From NCBI GenBank assembly GCA_016721425.1, contig JADKID010000038.1, positions 310,001-374,000 of the forward strand: a stretch of DNA of 64,000 nucleotides. The letters are read 5' to 3'. The position numbers were made by a program, and so were the translations under genes. Below, one piece after another: positions 42,308 to 52,541 of this stretch (position 1 is its first letter; the number at the start of each line of letters is the position of its first letter). The notes beneath the pieces are model-generated. The model was not told where the DNA came from. It saw nothing but the letters and a program-made list of their open reading frames with translations, and searched no databases. This stretch comes from Bryobacterales bacterium (GTDB lineage: Bacteria; Acidobacteriota; Terriglobia; Bryobacterales; Bryobacteraceae).

Positions 42308-42907
42308 CTAGTTTGCCGATTCGAGGATGGCCTCGGACTCGGTGTCCGCTTCCGGCTTGGTTCCTTTTACGAGGAGCTCCTGGCCGAACTGGAAGCCGCG
42401 ATCAAAAGCCTTGATGTTCAGATCCAGGAACTTCGCCGGCACGCAGTCTTTGACCGCCGCGAGGCAGGCGTCATAGCTGACCGCGCCTGTGATGGAGCAG
42501 AAGAAGCCCACCATCACGACATTGAGCACCATCTTTTTGCCGAGCTCCTCGGCGATGCGGGTGGCCGGGATGCTGTAGACCTTCAGGTGCTGGGGGAGGT
42601 TCTCCATGTGGACGAGGTCCTCTTCCACCAGGAGCGTGCCGCCCTCCTTCACCTCGGGCGTGAAGCGGGTGAACGCCTCCTGCGAGAGGACGACGAGGAT
42701 ATCCGGGTTGGCGACATAGGGGAACAGGACGGGCTGATCGCTGATGACCAGCGCCGCGCTGGCAGCTCCGCCGCGGGCCTCCGGACCGTAGTTCTGTGTC
42801 ATGGTGGCGTAGCCGTTCTCATGTAGAGCGACGGCGCGGCCGGTGATGTGGGCGGACAGGATGACGCCTTGTCCGCCGAAGCCTGCGATGCGGATCTCTT
42901 TTAGCAT
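42308..42907 (-). CDS. korC: 2-oxoacid:ferredoxin oxidoreductase, gamma subunit
   Basis: A 199-residue gamma subunit of a four-subunit 2-oxoacid (probably 2-oxoglutarate) ferredoxin oxidoreductase. Family signature: IRIAGFGGQGVILSA, QNYGPEARGGAASA and LVVEEDL-type strand (LLVEEDLVHM). I choose ATG 42907 (MLKEIRIAG) because it overlaps the stop of the restored korB frame (ATGCTAA); the longer frame starts at 42919. The acidic C-terminus (EADTESEAILES) is variable. Electrons from the enzyme pass to ferredoxin. Confidence 0.92.
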   Translation of the reverse strand: MLKEIRIAGFGGQGVILSAHITGRAVALHENGYATMTQNYGPEARGGAASAALVISDQPVLFPYVANPDILVVLSQEAFTRFTPEVKEGGTLLVEEDLVHMENLPQHLKVYSIPATRIAEELGKKMVLNVVMVGFFCSITGAVSYDACLAAVKDCVPAKFLDLNIKAFDRGFQFGQELLVKGTKPEADTESEAILESAN

Positions 42908-43791
42908 TCCGAACAGCACCCCTCGGGTTCCTGGTCTTCGACCTGTTCCGGGAATTCGCAGTAATGCGAACCCAATTGACGGCGCATGCGGGAGAGGTAA
43001 TCCTCTCGCTCGCGGTCTACGAATTCACCGACGATGATATCGCCGCCGGGCTCCATGGCCACTTCGTAGGTGGGGGCGCCGTTCTTGATCTTGCTGCGAG
43101 TTCTTGTAGTCCATCATGGCCGCGAGGCCGTCGCCCATGTTGTTGCGGCGCTGGTAGAGAGTGGGGCAGGGCGTAACCACTTCGATGAAGCGGAATCCCT
43201 TCTTCTTGAGCGCCTTGGCCATGGTGCGCTCCAGTTGCTTGACGTGGAAGGCGGTCCAGCGGGCGACGAACACCGCGCCGCAGGCGTCCACCAACTGAGG
43301 CAGGCAGATTTCCGGCTCAAAGCTGCCGTAGGGGGTGGTGGTGGACATGGAGTTGCCGGGCGTGGTGGCCGCGGCCTGTCCGCCTGTCATGGCGTAGATC
43401 ATGTTATTGACGCACACCACCAGGAGGTCCATGTTGCGGCGGGCGGCGTGGACCAGGTGGTTGCCGCCGATGGAGGTGAGGTCGCCGTCACCGGAGTAGA
43501 CGATGACGTTCAGCTCCGGGTTGGCCAGCTTGAGGCCCGTGGCGAAGGGAATGGCGCGGCCGTGAGTGGTGTGGAACGAATCCAGCGCCATGTAGCCGCT
43601 GACCCGGCCGGAGCAGCCGATGCCGCTGACGATGGCCGTCTTTTTGAGATCGATGCCGGTGCCCATCAGCGCGTAGGCGAAGCTGTTGACCGTGGTGCCG
43701 ATGCCGCAACCGGGGCACCAGATGGTGGGAATGCGATCCTTGCGGAGCACCTCCTCCACCGGATTGAGAATGGCGAGCTCAGGCGTGGTGC

Positions 43792-43795
<4 letters not shown>
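42901..43795 (-). CDS. korB: 2-oxoacid:ferredoxin oxidoreductase, beta subunit, with a C-terminal frameshift
   Basis: ThDP- and iron-sulfur-binding beta subunit. ThDP motif GDGDLTSIGGNH to VVCVNN is intact, and four cluster Cys are present (CPGCG, IGCSG, PCPTLYQRRN). In the sequence as given the frame runs to a stop at 43025 (256 residues) and ends in an unrelated Arg/Gln-rich tail. Removing one base at 43096 restores the expected continuation SKIKNGAPTYEVAMEPGGD, then VGEFVDRERE, and ends in a Cys-rich tail (GCCSEC) at 42901. That gives a 297-residue protein whose stop overlaps korC. It is likely a sequencing error or a recent indel. The core active site precedes the shift. Confidence 0.88.
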
Positions 43796-44948
<1,153 letters not shown>

Positions 44949-44952
<4 letters not shown>

Positions 44953-45194
44953 GCCGGACCTACCTTTCCGCCCTTGAGATCAGGGAACTTGTAGCCGAAG
45001 ATGGCGAAGTCCGGGCAGTACATGCCGCAGAGGTTGCAACCTGAACATTTCTCGGCAGTTATCATGTGGGGTGGGTGGTAGCCCTTGGCATTGAAAGCAC
45101 TCGACAGTTCGAGCACGTGAGTTGGGCAAAACTCGACGCAGAAGCCGCACCCCTTGCAGCGTTCCGCGGTAATGGCAACCGAGCCTTTGGGCAT
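44949..45194 (-). CDS. korD: Ferredoxin-like delta subunit of 2-oxoacid oxidoreductase
   Basis: An 81-residue 2[4Fe-4S] protein with two C-x2-C-x2-C-x3-CP motifs (CKGCGFCVEFCP and CSGCNLCGMYCP). It carries electrons from the KorAB core. Strong ribosome site AAGGAGGGG is 4 bases before the ATG. First gene of korDABC, each gene overlapping the next. A four-gene reductive/oxidative 2-oxoglutarate enzyme suggests an anaerobic or low-oxygen side to central metabolism. Confidence 0.94.
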
Positions 45195-45267
45195 TCAGCC
45201 CCTCCTTGACGGAAGGGTATAAGCAATCCGAGTGCCAGTGGTTCGGATGTGGAACTCCTCAACAGTT

Positions 45268-46392
45268 CTAGAGGTGCGGGTGCTCCCGGACCTCGCCAAC
45301 GATGGGCGAAAGCCACTCGACGAAGGCTGGCAGGACGTCGTGGCCGGAATCGGCGATCCAATGCTGGGGGAATTGGCGCAATTTGCCGGAAATCTCGGCA
45401 AGGGGAACCCAGCCGTTTTGACCGGTGACCAGGATGCCGGAGCGGCCGGCGGCGGCGGCGCGCGCTGCCTCCTTGCCACACTCCAAGGAGAGGGCGCGAT
45501 CCTTTTCCGAGGCGAGGGCGGCGAAGCTGCGGCCGACGAGGCCGGGCCGCTCGCTGCGGGCTCTGACTGTGAGGTTGCGCTGGATGAGGGCCGCCAGGGA
45601 GTGGCCGAGCGTGGAGGCCAGGCGGCCACCGCCGTCGCGATCGCGCTGGAGCTCTGCGCCAAACGGCTCGCCCCGTTCGTCCTTCATACCCTCGCAGACG
45701 GTGATGACGCAGCGGCCCAGACGGCTGAGGACCTCGTCGACGTCCGAGCAGACGGTTTGCAGGGAGACCGGCTGTTCCGGCAAGTAGATGAGATGCGGCG
45801 CGTCGGTGGCGCCGTGGCGGGCCAACGCCGTGGAGGCGGTGACCCAGCCGGTATCGCGGCCGAGGGTCTCCAGCACCATGACGGGGGAGGGCAGGGAGCG
45901 GTTGTCCTCGCCGGCGTCGCGCGCGGCGTGGGCGAAGAAGCGGGCGACGGAGCCATAGCCCGGGGTCCAGGGGAGGCCTGGGATATCGTTGTCGATGGTC
46001 TTTGGAATGCCGATGACCTGCAGGCTGGCGCCGGCGGCCTCCTGCAAGCGGTGCGCGGTGCGCATGGTGCCGTTGCCGCCGCTGATGAAGACGACGCGGG
46101 CGCCGTGCGCGGATAGCGCCTCCAGGGCCTTGGCCAGCGCCGCATCGTCGATGTTGTCGCGTGAACTGCCGATGGCGGAGCCGGAGCCGTTGGCGAGCTC
46201 GTCCAGGCGGGTCTGCGGGACTTCGGAGAGATTGATCCATTCGCGCGCCCACAGACCGGAGAAGCCGCCGCGGGCGGCCATCAGGCGCGGAAATCCGGGC
46301 AGGCGGCGGGCCTCCAGCGCGAGGCCGGCGAGGCTGGCGTTCCAGACGGCCGTGGGGCCGCCGCCGTGAATGAGAACAGCAGTTTCGTTCAT
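45268..46392 (-). CDS. 6-phosphofructokinase family protein (possibly PPi-dependent)
   Basis: A 374-residue phosphofructokinase-fold enzyme. The start has HGGGPTAVWNASLAGL instead of the usual GGD.PG.N. The phosphate-donor site reads GGNGTM where ATP enzymes have GGDGS. PKTIDND carries the Lys that in PPi-dependent enzymes replaces Gly. MVLETLGRDTGW and CEGMKDERG follow. The combination (Asp to Asn, Gly retained, Lys present) is mixed, so the donor and even activity are uncertain. It precedes the kor operon on the same strand, 73 bases upstream. Confidence 0.85.
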   Translation of the reverse strand: MNETAVLIHGGGPTAVWNASLAGLALEARRLPGFPRLMAARGGFSGLWAREWINLSEVPQTRLDELANGSGSAIGSSRDNIDDAALAKALEALSAHGARVVFISGGNGTMRTAHRLQEAAGASLQVIGIPKTIDNDIPGLPWTPGYGSVARFFAHAARDAGEDNRSLPSPVMVLETLGRDTGWVTASTALARHGATDAPHLIYLPEQPVSLQTVCSDVDEVLSRLGRCVITVCEGMKDERGEPFGAELQRDRDGGGRLASTLGHSLAALIQRNLTVRARSERPGLVGRSFAALASEKDRALSLECGKEAARAAAAGRSGILVTGQNGWVPLAEISGKLRQFPQHWIADSGHDVLPAFVEWLSPIVGEVREHPHL

Positions 46393-46547
46393 AGCAGGAG
46401 TCAGGAACGAAACCTAACAACAGGAAAGCCATTCCACAGGGAACCTCGGCCGGCGGCGTTGAACCGTTCCAAACGCGCTTGTTTCCCCAGACCCTCCCTA
46501 CACCCTACCAACACAAAGGCGCCCACCCGGTCGCTAAAGGCACCCGC

Positions 46548-46985
46548 CTAACCGGAACTCAGCAGAAGTAGATAGGTGGCGCTGCCCATGGCGATGAGAT
46601 GGCCGTGGAGGTCATGAACTTCAGCCCTCGCCACCGCCAGAGTCTTGCCGATTTTAATGATTTTCGAGCGCGCCCGCACCTTGCCCTGCGCCGCGGGCCG
46701 AAGGTAGTTGACCTTCAACTCGACGGTTGTGGCCGCGCGTCCGCCCAGTTGCTGGATGACGGACACGCCGATCACGGCATCGATGAGGGATGCCGTGGCG
46801 CCGCCATGCAATGTGCCGAGGATATTGCGGAGCGGCGGGGTGATTTCCATCTCCATGCTGATGCCATCGGAGTAAATGCGGACCACGCGCATGCCCAGAA
46901 GATGGTTGAATGGCATGGTGGACACGAGCGAGTTGAGCTCTTTGAGGTTGAGGGGCTTGGGCTTCAAATCATCAGTGTAGGACAT
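46548..46985 (-). CDS. PaaI-family hotdog thioesterase
   Basis: A 145-residue acyl-CoA thioesterase-like protein. The hotdog signature is ILGTLHGGATASLIDAVIGVSV with the HGG motif; the core strand GGRAATTVELKVNYLRPA follows. It hydrolyses acyl-CoA esters; the substrate is unknown. Its ATG lies only 5 bases from the divergent hydratase/dehydrogenase gene and has no clear ribosome site; an internal ATG at 46916 (MPFNHLLGM) is an alternative. Confidence 0.9.
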   Translation of the reverse strand: MSYTDDLKPKPLNLKELNSLVSTMPFNHLLGMRVVRIYSDGISMEMEITPPLRNILGTLHGGATASLIDAVIGVSVIQQLGGRAATTVELKVNYLRPAAQGKVRARSKIIKIGKTLAVARAEVHDLHGHLIAMGSATYLLLLSSG

Positions 46986-46990
46986 TCAAC

Positions 46991-49090
46991 ATGAGCGAAC
47001 TTGTGCAGGTGACGCGGCGCGACGGCGTCCTGATTGCGGCTGTGAACAATCCGCCCGTGAATGCGTTGAGCCCTGGGGTACCGGAGGGCTTGCTGGCGGC
47101 GGTGCGCGAGGCGGCGGCGGACGACGCAATCCATGCCGTGGTGATCCTTGGAACGGGGCGGACGTTTATCGCCGGGGCCGACATCCGCGAGTTTGCGCGG
47201 ATTGTCTCAGGCGAGGCGCCGCCGCTGAATCTGGCGGCATTGCTGGAGGAGATCGAGAGCTCGGCCAAGCCGGTGATCATGGCGATCCATGGGAGTGCGT
47301 TGGGGGGCGGCCTGGAGACGGCGATGGCGGGGCACTACCGGGTCGCTGTGGCGTCGGCGCAGGTCGGACAGCCCGAGGTGAAGCTCGGCTTGATCCCCGG
47401 CGCAGGGGGCACGCAGCGGCTGCCACGGCTGGCGGGCGTAGAGCAAGCGATGCGGATGTGCGCCCTGGGCGAACCCGTGACGGCGGCGGATGCGCTGGCG
47501 TGCGGGATTGTGGACCGGATCGTCGAAGGCGATCTGCTGGAGGGCGCGCTGGCGTTTGCGGCGGAGCGTCCGGCGGTGCGGCGGACGCGGGAGTTGCAGG
47601 AGAAATTGCTGGACGCCACGCAGAGCGAGCAACTGGCGGAGACGTTCCGGACAGAGTGTGGGCGGAAGCTGCGCGGGCAGAGCGCGCCGCTGGCGGCACT
47701 GGATGCCATTGCCGCCACGGCACGGCTCAGCTTTGCGGACGGCATCGCGTACGAGCGCGAGCTGTTCGACGCGTGTCTGCGCGGTGCGCAATCGCGGGCG
47801 ATGATCCATGTCTTTTTTGGCGAGCGGACGGTGGCGAAGATCCCATTTTTGCCGAAGGAGACCGCCACGCTGCCGGTGCGGCGCGCGGCCGTAGTGGGGG
47901 CGGGCACGATGGGCGGCGGCATCGCGATGTGTTTTGCCAATGCAGGGATTCCGGTGCTGCTGAAGGACACAACGCAGCCGGCGCTGGACCGCGGCATGGC
48001 GACCATCCGGCGCAACTACGAAGCGTCCGTGAGGAAGGGCCGGCTGGCGGCGGCGCAGGCGGAGCAGCGCCTGGCGCTGATCACACCCACGGTGCAGTAT
48101 GACGGCTTTGGGGAGGCCGACATCGCCGTGGAGGCGGTGTTCGAGGAGATGAAGCTGAAGCAGCAGATCTTCCGCGATCTGGACCGGGCGATGCGGCCCG
48201 GCGCGATCCTGGCCACCAACACGTCCACGCTGGATATCGATTTCATCGCCGCCGTCACCTCGCGGCCCAAGTTTGTGGTGGGGACGCATTTCTTCAGCCC
48301 GGCCAACGTGATGCGTTTGCTGGAAGTGGTTCGCGGCAAGGACACGAGCCCGGCCGTGATCGCCACGGCGATGGAACTGGCTAAGCCGCTGAAGAAGATC
48401 GCCGTCTTGTCCGGCAACTGCTTCGGGTTCATCGGCAACCGGATGTTCGGGCCTTACCGCGAGCAGGCGGTGTCGCTGGTGGAGGAGGGCGCGACGGCGC
48501 AGCAGGTGGACGAGGCGCTGACGTCGTGGGGCATGGCGATGGGGCCCCTGGCCGTGGGCGACCTGGCCGGCCTGGATGTTTCGTGGCGGGTGCGGCAGGA
48601 GGCTCTGCGGTTGCGACGGCCGCACCTGGAGCCGAAGACGTTTGAGGACGTGCTTTACGAGCTGGGCCGGTATGGGCAGAAGAGCTCGCTGGGCTGGTAT
48701 CGCTACGACGAAAACCGGCGAGCCACGGCGGACCCGGAGGTGGAGCACCTGGTGCGGGAGTATGCGGCGGTGCAGGGCATCGCGCAGCGGACATTCACGT
48801 CGCAGGAGATTGTCGAGCGCGTGCTTTACGCGCTGATCAACGAGGGTGCGCGGCTGCTGGAAGAGGGCATTGCGCTGCGCAGTGTGGATATCGATATCGT
48901 CTACGTGAACGGCTACGGGTGCCCGGCGTGGCGCGGCGGGCCGATGCACTATGCCGGGGCCGTGGGTTTGGCGAAGGTGCTGGAGGGCGTGCGCAAATTC
49001 CACGACGAACTGGGGCCGGCGTGGAAACCGGCGCCGCTGCTGGAGCAACTGGCGCGCGAGGGCAAGACGTTCGAGCAGTGGAGCCGCTAA
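46991..49090 (+). CDS. Enoyl-CoA hydratase / 3-hydroxyacyl-CoA dehydrogenase fusion
   Basis: A 699-residue bifunctional beta-oxidation enzyme. The hydratase half (1-290) has GADIREFA, GGGLETAMAGHYRVA and GQPEVKLGLIPGAGG with both catalytic Glu residues. The dehydrogenase half starts near 300 with AAVVGAGTMGGGIA, then catalytic His in THFFSPANVMRLLEVV and NCFGFIGNRM. A second dehydrogenase C-terminal domain with YVNGYGCPAWRGGPM completes it. Domain order is like FadB, but no thiolase is adjacent. AGGA is positioned 9 bases upstream, inside the divergent thioesterase gene. Confidence 0.94.
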   Translation: MSELVQVTRRDGVLIAAVNNPPVNALSPGVPEGLLAAVREAAADDAIHAVVILGTGRTFIAGADIREFARIVSGEAPPLNLAALLEEIESSAKPVIMAIHGSALGGGLETAMAGHYRVAVASAQVGQPEVKLGLIPGAGGTQRLPRLAGVEQAMRMCALGEPVTAADALACGIVDRIVEGDLLEGALAFAAERPAVRRTRELQEKLLDATQSEQLAETFRTECGRKLRGQSAPLAALDAIAATARLSFADGIAYERELFDACLRGAQSRAMIHVFFGERTVAKIPFLPKETATLPVRRAAVVGAGTMGGGIAMCFANAGIPVLLKDTTQPALDRGMATIRRNYEASVRKGRLAAAQAEQRLALITPTVQYDGFGEADIAVEAVFEEMKLKQQIFRDLDRAMRPGAILATNTSTLDIDFIAAVTSRPKFVVGTHFFSPANVMRLLEVVRGKDTSPAVIATAMELAKPLKKIAVLSGNCFGFIGNRMFGPYREQAVSLVEEGATAQQVDEALTSWGMAMGPLAVGDLAGLDVSWRVRQEALRLRRPHLEPKTFEDVLYELGRYGQKSSLGWYRYDENRRATADPEVEHLVREYAAVQGIAQRTFTSQEIVERVLYALINEGARLLEEGIALRSVDIDIVYVNGYGCPAWRGGPMHYAGAVGLAKVLEGVRKFHDELGPAWKPAPLLEQLAREGKTFEQWSR

Positions 49091-49094
49091 GCGG

Positions 49095-50864
49095 CTACCG
49101 TTTGCCGCTGATTCGTAGGGCGCAGCCGCCATTCGCGGCGAGGTTCAATTGCAGGGTCGTGCCACGATCCACCCGAAGCTGCTGGGTGCCGGAGTCGCAG
49201 TAGACCGTGGCCTGGCGCGCGCCGGCGTCCTTCAGGAATCGTAGAGGCAGCGAAACCGCGCGGGCCTGTTCGTTGGTGATGGCGCCGATCCACCACTCCG
49301 CGCCCTTGCGGCGGGCCACCACGGCCAGCTCGCCGATCTCGCCTTGCAGCGCGCGCGTCTCGTCCCACACGGTGGGCAGGTCGCGGAAGAAATCGAGAGC
49401 CGGATCGGGCTTGATCTCATCCGGCTTGTCGTACCAGAAGAGGAACTGCCACGGGCTGTAATGGATGACGCTCTGCGCCATCTGGTGCGGGTGGGTGGTC
49501 TTGAGGCGCGGCGTGGTCCAGCAGATGGTGTAGTCGTAGGCGCCGGCGATGGCGCGAGTGAAGGGCAGGGTGGTGTTGTGGCGCGAGGTGGGCATGTGCT
49601 CGTTGCCGCGCACGCCCTCCACGGTCATCAGATTTGGGTAGGTGCGCGTGTAGCCCGTGGGGCGGTAGCTGTCGTGCACATCGACCATTAGTTGGTGCTC
49701 GGCGGCCTTACGGATGGCCATGTGCAGCCACGTGCTCCACTGCTGCGGGCCGACGTTGACGAAGCCGAACTTCAGGCCGGCGACACCCCAGCTCCTGTAA
49801 AGCGGCAGCAGCACGTCCAACTGCTTTTCCAGCGCACGGCGATTGACGTATAGGATGATGCCGATGCCGCGCTCCCGGGCGTAGCCGATGACGGCGGGCA
49901 GGTCCAGGCCGTCGTGATTGGGTATGCTGCCCACGCGTTTCTGATCGAGAGAGACGCGGCGGGCGTCGCTGGCATCGTCGTATTCATAGCCATACCAGCC
50001 GGCGTCGTATTCCACGTATTGCAGGCCCTGCCTGACGGCGAAATCCACGGCACGCTTGCCGCCCGAAGTGGAGAGCGTGACCTCGCGGATCACCTTGCCG
50101 GGCTTGATCCAGGACGCATCCGCCAGGGCCTGCGGGGCGTTGAGATTGAGTAGCAGGTAGTTGTGCTCCAGCAGGTCGCCGGGGCGGCGGCCAATGACGA
50201 AGACGCGCCACGGTGTTTCCATCGGCGCTTGTCCTGTTACTGCGCTATCGAGCTGCGCGCGCAAGCCGCCCGTGCCATCGGGTGCGAGCAGCATGCGCGG
50301 GTAATCCACTACGCCCGCCTCGGCGATGGCGACGAAGCGGCCGTCGCGCAGGTCGATGGTGAGCGGGCGCTCGCATTTTTCTTTCACCTGAGCGAGAGGG
50401 ACCGGCGCGTACTCGCCCTCGGTGCCGTATTCCGACCACGCTACGGCGCCAGCGGGCAGGCGGAATCCGGTCTTTTCGCCGGCGAAGCGCACTGGGCCCG
50501 CGCCCTCCACGCGGTAGCGGATGGCGAAGCCCTCGTTGTAGGCGCGCACCACGACGGAGAGCGTGGAGGTGCTGAGCGTGGCCTCGCGGAAGTGATCCGG
50601 GATGACGTCGCGCTCTCCGTATACCGGTCTCCACGACGAGGAGACGTGGCGTGTGAGCAGCTTCGCCGCGGACCAGTTCGCGGTGATGCCGTCGAGGCCC
50701 AGCGGCGATTCGACGAGCAACGGTTTGCCGTCCAACGTGGCGCGATAGGAGAGCGTTTCGCCAGATGGCGCGAGGGTCACGCGCAGCTTCCCATCGGGAG
50801 ACTGCACGGTGACGTCCCGCGCCATCAGTGTCAGGGCAATCAGCGATAGGAAGAGTGCACGCAT
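49095..50864 (-). CDS. Glycoside hydrolase family 97 protein, exported
   Basis: A 589-residue GH97 enzyme with a signal peptide (LFLSLIALTLMARD). The N-terminal beta-sandwich (SPDGKLRVTL, ATLDGKPLL), a catalytic barrel with VEYDAGWYGYEYD, VDVHDSYRPTGYTRTYPN and NTTLPFTRAIAGAYDYT, and a C-terminal sheet are visible. GH97 enzymes are alpha-glucosidases or alpha-galactosidases. The retaining subgroup carries an Asp in a K-x-DF strand; here the strand is LKFGFVN with Gly, closer to the inverting (SusB-like) subgroup. The usual second base Glu after DYT is not obvious. Activity is therefore uncertain. It lies 9 bases downstream of the FAD oxidoreductase pair. Confidence 0.9.
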   Translation of the reverse strand: MRALFLSLIALTLMARDVTVQSPDGKLRVTLAPSGETLSYRATLDGKPLLVESPLGLDGITANWSAAKLLTRHVSSSWRPVYGERDVIPDHFREATLSTSTLSVVVRAYNEGFAIRYRVEGAGPVRFAGEKTGFRLPAGAVAWSEYGTEGEYAPVPLAQVKEKCERPLTIDLRDGRFVAIAEAGVVDYPRMLLAPDGTGGLRAQLDSAVTGQAPMETPWRVFVIGRRPGDLLEHNYLLLNLNAPQALADASWIKPGKVIREVTLSTSGGKRAVDFAVRQGLQYVEYDAGWYGYEYDDASDARRVSLDQKRVGSIPNHDGLDLPAVIGYARERGIGIILYVNRRALEKQLDVLLPLYRSWGVAGLKFGFVNVGPQQWSTWLHMAIRKAAEHQLMVDVHDSYRPTGYTRTYPNLMTVEGVRGNEHMPTSRHNTTLPFTRAIAGAYDYTICWTTPRLKTTHPHQMAQSVIHYSPWQFLFWYDKPDEIKPDPALDFFRDLPTVWDETRALQGEIGELAVVARRKGAEWWIGAITNEQARAVSLPLRFLKDAGARQATVYCDSGTQQLRVDRGTTLQLNLAANGGCALRISGKR

Positions 50865-50873
50865 GCACCGATT

Positions 50874-52523
50874 CTACTGTTCGCGATTGAACGTTGCCGG
50901 TCCTTTCGGCGTGGCCTTGCGGCTGAGGATTCCGAACGCGTCGATCTGTTCGTTTTTGACGAACTCAAAGACGGCGGCTTCGGATTTCAGCACCTTCTGC
51001 AGTTCGGGCACGGAGATCTCCTGCACCGCTTTGTTATCCCGCAGGGCGAGCGATGCCGCGACACCCGCCGCGTGGCCGAGGATCATGTACTGCGGCTCCA
51101 TGCGCAGCGAGGAGTATGCCACGTGGGTGGCGGAGAAGCAGACGGGTACGAGGAGGTTCTGCACCTCGGCGCGTTTGGGCAACATGACGCGGAAGGGGAT
51201 CTGGTAAGGCTGCACGGGCACCTGCATATCGCCCTCGTTCTCCACGAAGCCGTCTTTGTTGATGAAGCGCTGGAGGTTGTGCGAGTCCGAATTGTAGCTG
51301 CCCATGCCAATGACGTCGGGCTTGGTGCGCTCGGTCTGCAGGTCTTTCTGCGTCACCACGAACTCACCCACCATGCGGCGGGCTTCGCGGACGTAGAGCT
51401 GATGCGGCCAGCCGCCGGTGTCCTGATACTCGTCCTTGGGCAGGCCCCACTGGTTCACTTCATCGCGCAGCGATTGCGGGATGCGCGGATCGGTGGCGAG
51501 GAAGTAGTACATCCCCTGCTGGTAGTCGACATGCTCCTGCCAGATGCGGGCGCGCTCGGCGTATGAGCCGTCGGGATAGGCGTAGTTCTTGCCGATGTAG
51601 TCGCTGGAGAAGGCGCCCTGATTGTTGAAATCGGCCTTGCCGTTGGGGATAAGGGCGATGAGCGTCACTTCCTGGAAGACCGGCGCGCGGTTGAGCTTCT
51701 TCGTCATGCCCTGGACGAGCCGGGCCATTAGCTCGTAGCGCTTCGGATCGTAGCCGTTCGGCTTGGGCCAGGCGATGCGGTTTTCCGGCACGTTGGTGGC
51801 GATGACGCGGAAATTGTAGGCCTGCACTTTCTTGTCGGCCGCGCCGGGCTGGCCGACGGGTCCGGTGGAGATCTCCGGCAGCACATTGCCCTGGTCATCT
51901 TTGCCGGAGATGTTCACGAGAAACTGATGCTTGGGCGTCTTGTCGCGCACGCCGGCCAGCGATTCGCCATACTGCGCCATTGACTCGCGGCCCCAGGTGT
52001 AGCTGACCTTGGCTTGGGCCATGAGGTCGCCCTCATAGGTGCAATCGGCGAACATCCTGCCGCGGAACTTCGCGCCGTTGGTCATCGTGATCTCGGTGAT
52101 GCGCGCACCGTCGCGGCGCACCCCGGTCTTCTCCTGCAACAGGTGATCGTAGAGCACCGTGACGCCGGCCTCCCGCAGCATGTCGCGCATCACGGCCTCG
52201 CCGACCTTGGGCTCGTAGAACCAGGCGACGGGATTGTTGAAGCGGCGCATCTCGTAGCGCTCGCCCACGCGGTAGTAGAACTCCAGCGACAGGCCGCCGA
52301 TCACTTCCCGCCGGCCGACGTCGGTGCGCGAGAGACCGCCGGTGACCATGCCGCCGACGTGCTTGCGCGGCTCCAGTAAGACGGTTTTCAGGCCGTGGCG
52401 CGCGCCGGAGATCGCCGTGGCGACTCCGCCCGCCGTGCCTCCGTAAACGACCAGATCAAACTGCTGCTGGGCTGCACACAGCCCCGCGCACGCCAGCATC
52501 GTGGCGATGAATCGAAATGACAT
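50874..52523 (-). CDS. Exported FAD-dependent oxidoreductase, copy 1
   Basis: A 549-residue FAD_oxidored-type protein. A Sec-like signal peptide (IATMLACAGLCAAQ) is followed within a few residues by the dinucleotide motif LVVYGGTAGGVATA. A Gly-rich GGMVTGGLSRTDVG loop, FADCTYEGDLMAQ and a C-terminal ILGHAAGVAASLA complete the fold. The substrate is unknown; related genes sit in sugar- and polysaccharide-degradation loci. GGAGG is 10 bases upstream of the ATG. It is a close paralogue of the gene immediately upstream (52542-54206). Confidence 0.9.
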   Translation of the reverse strand: MSFRFIATMLACAGLCAAQQQFDLVVYGGTAGGVATAISGARHGLKTVLLEPRKHVGGMVTGGLSRTDVGRREVIGGLSLEFYYRVGERYEMRRFNNPVAWFYEPKVGEAVMRDMLREAGVTVLYDHLLQEKTGVRRDGARITEITMTNGAKFRGRMFADCTYEGDLMAQAKVSYTWGRESMAQYGESLAGVRDKTPKHQFLVNISGKDDQGNVLPEISTGPVGQPGAADKKVQAYNFRVIATNVPENRIAWPKPNGYDPKRYELMARLVQGMTKKLNRAPVFQEVTLIALIPNGKADFNNQGAFSSDYIGKNYAYPDGSYAERARIWQEHVDYQQGMYYFLATDPRIPQSLRDEVNQWGLPKDEYQDTGGWPHQLYVREARRMVGEFVVTQKDLQTERTKPDVIGMGSYNSDSHNLQRFINKDGFVENEGDMQVPVQPYQIPFRVMLPKRAEVQNLLVPVCFSATHVAYSSLRMEPQYMILGHAAGVAASLALRDNKAVQEISVPELQKVLKSEAAVFEFVKNEQIDAFGILSRKATPKGPATFNREQ

Positions 52524-52541
52524 GATGATGATTGCCTCCGG

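Noticed and set aside
43085..43105. Programmed +1 frameshift in korB
   Set aside because: No RF2-like CTTTGA context or stop codon at the shift site; an extra base is simpler.
47207..49132. Minus-strand open frame of 641 codons antisense to the hydratase/dehydrogenase gene
   Set aside because: Low-complexity His/Arg/Gln translation with no motif; the plus-strand gene is unambiguous.
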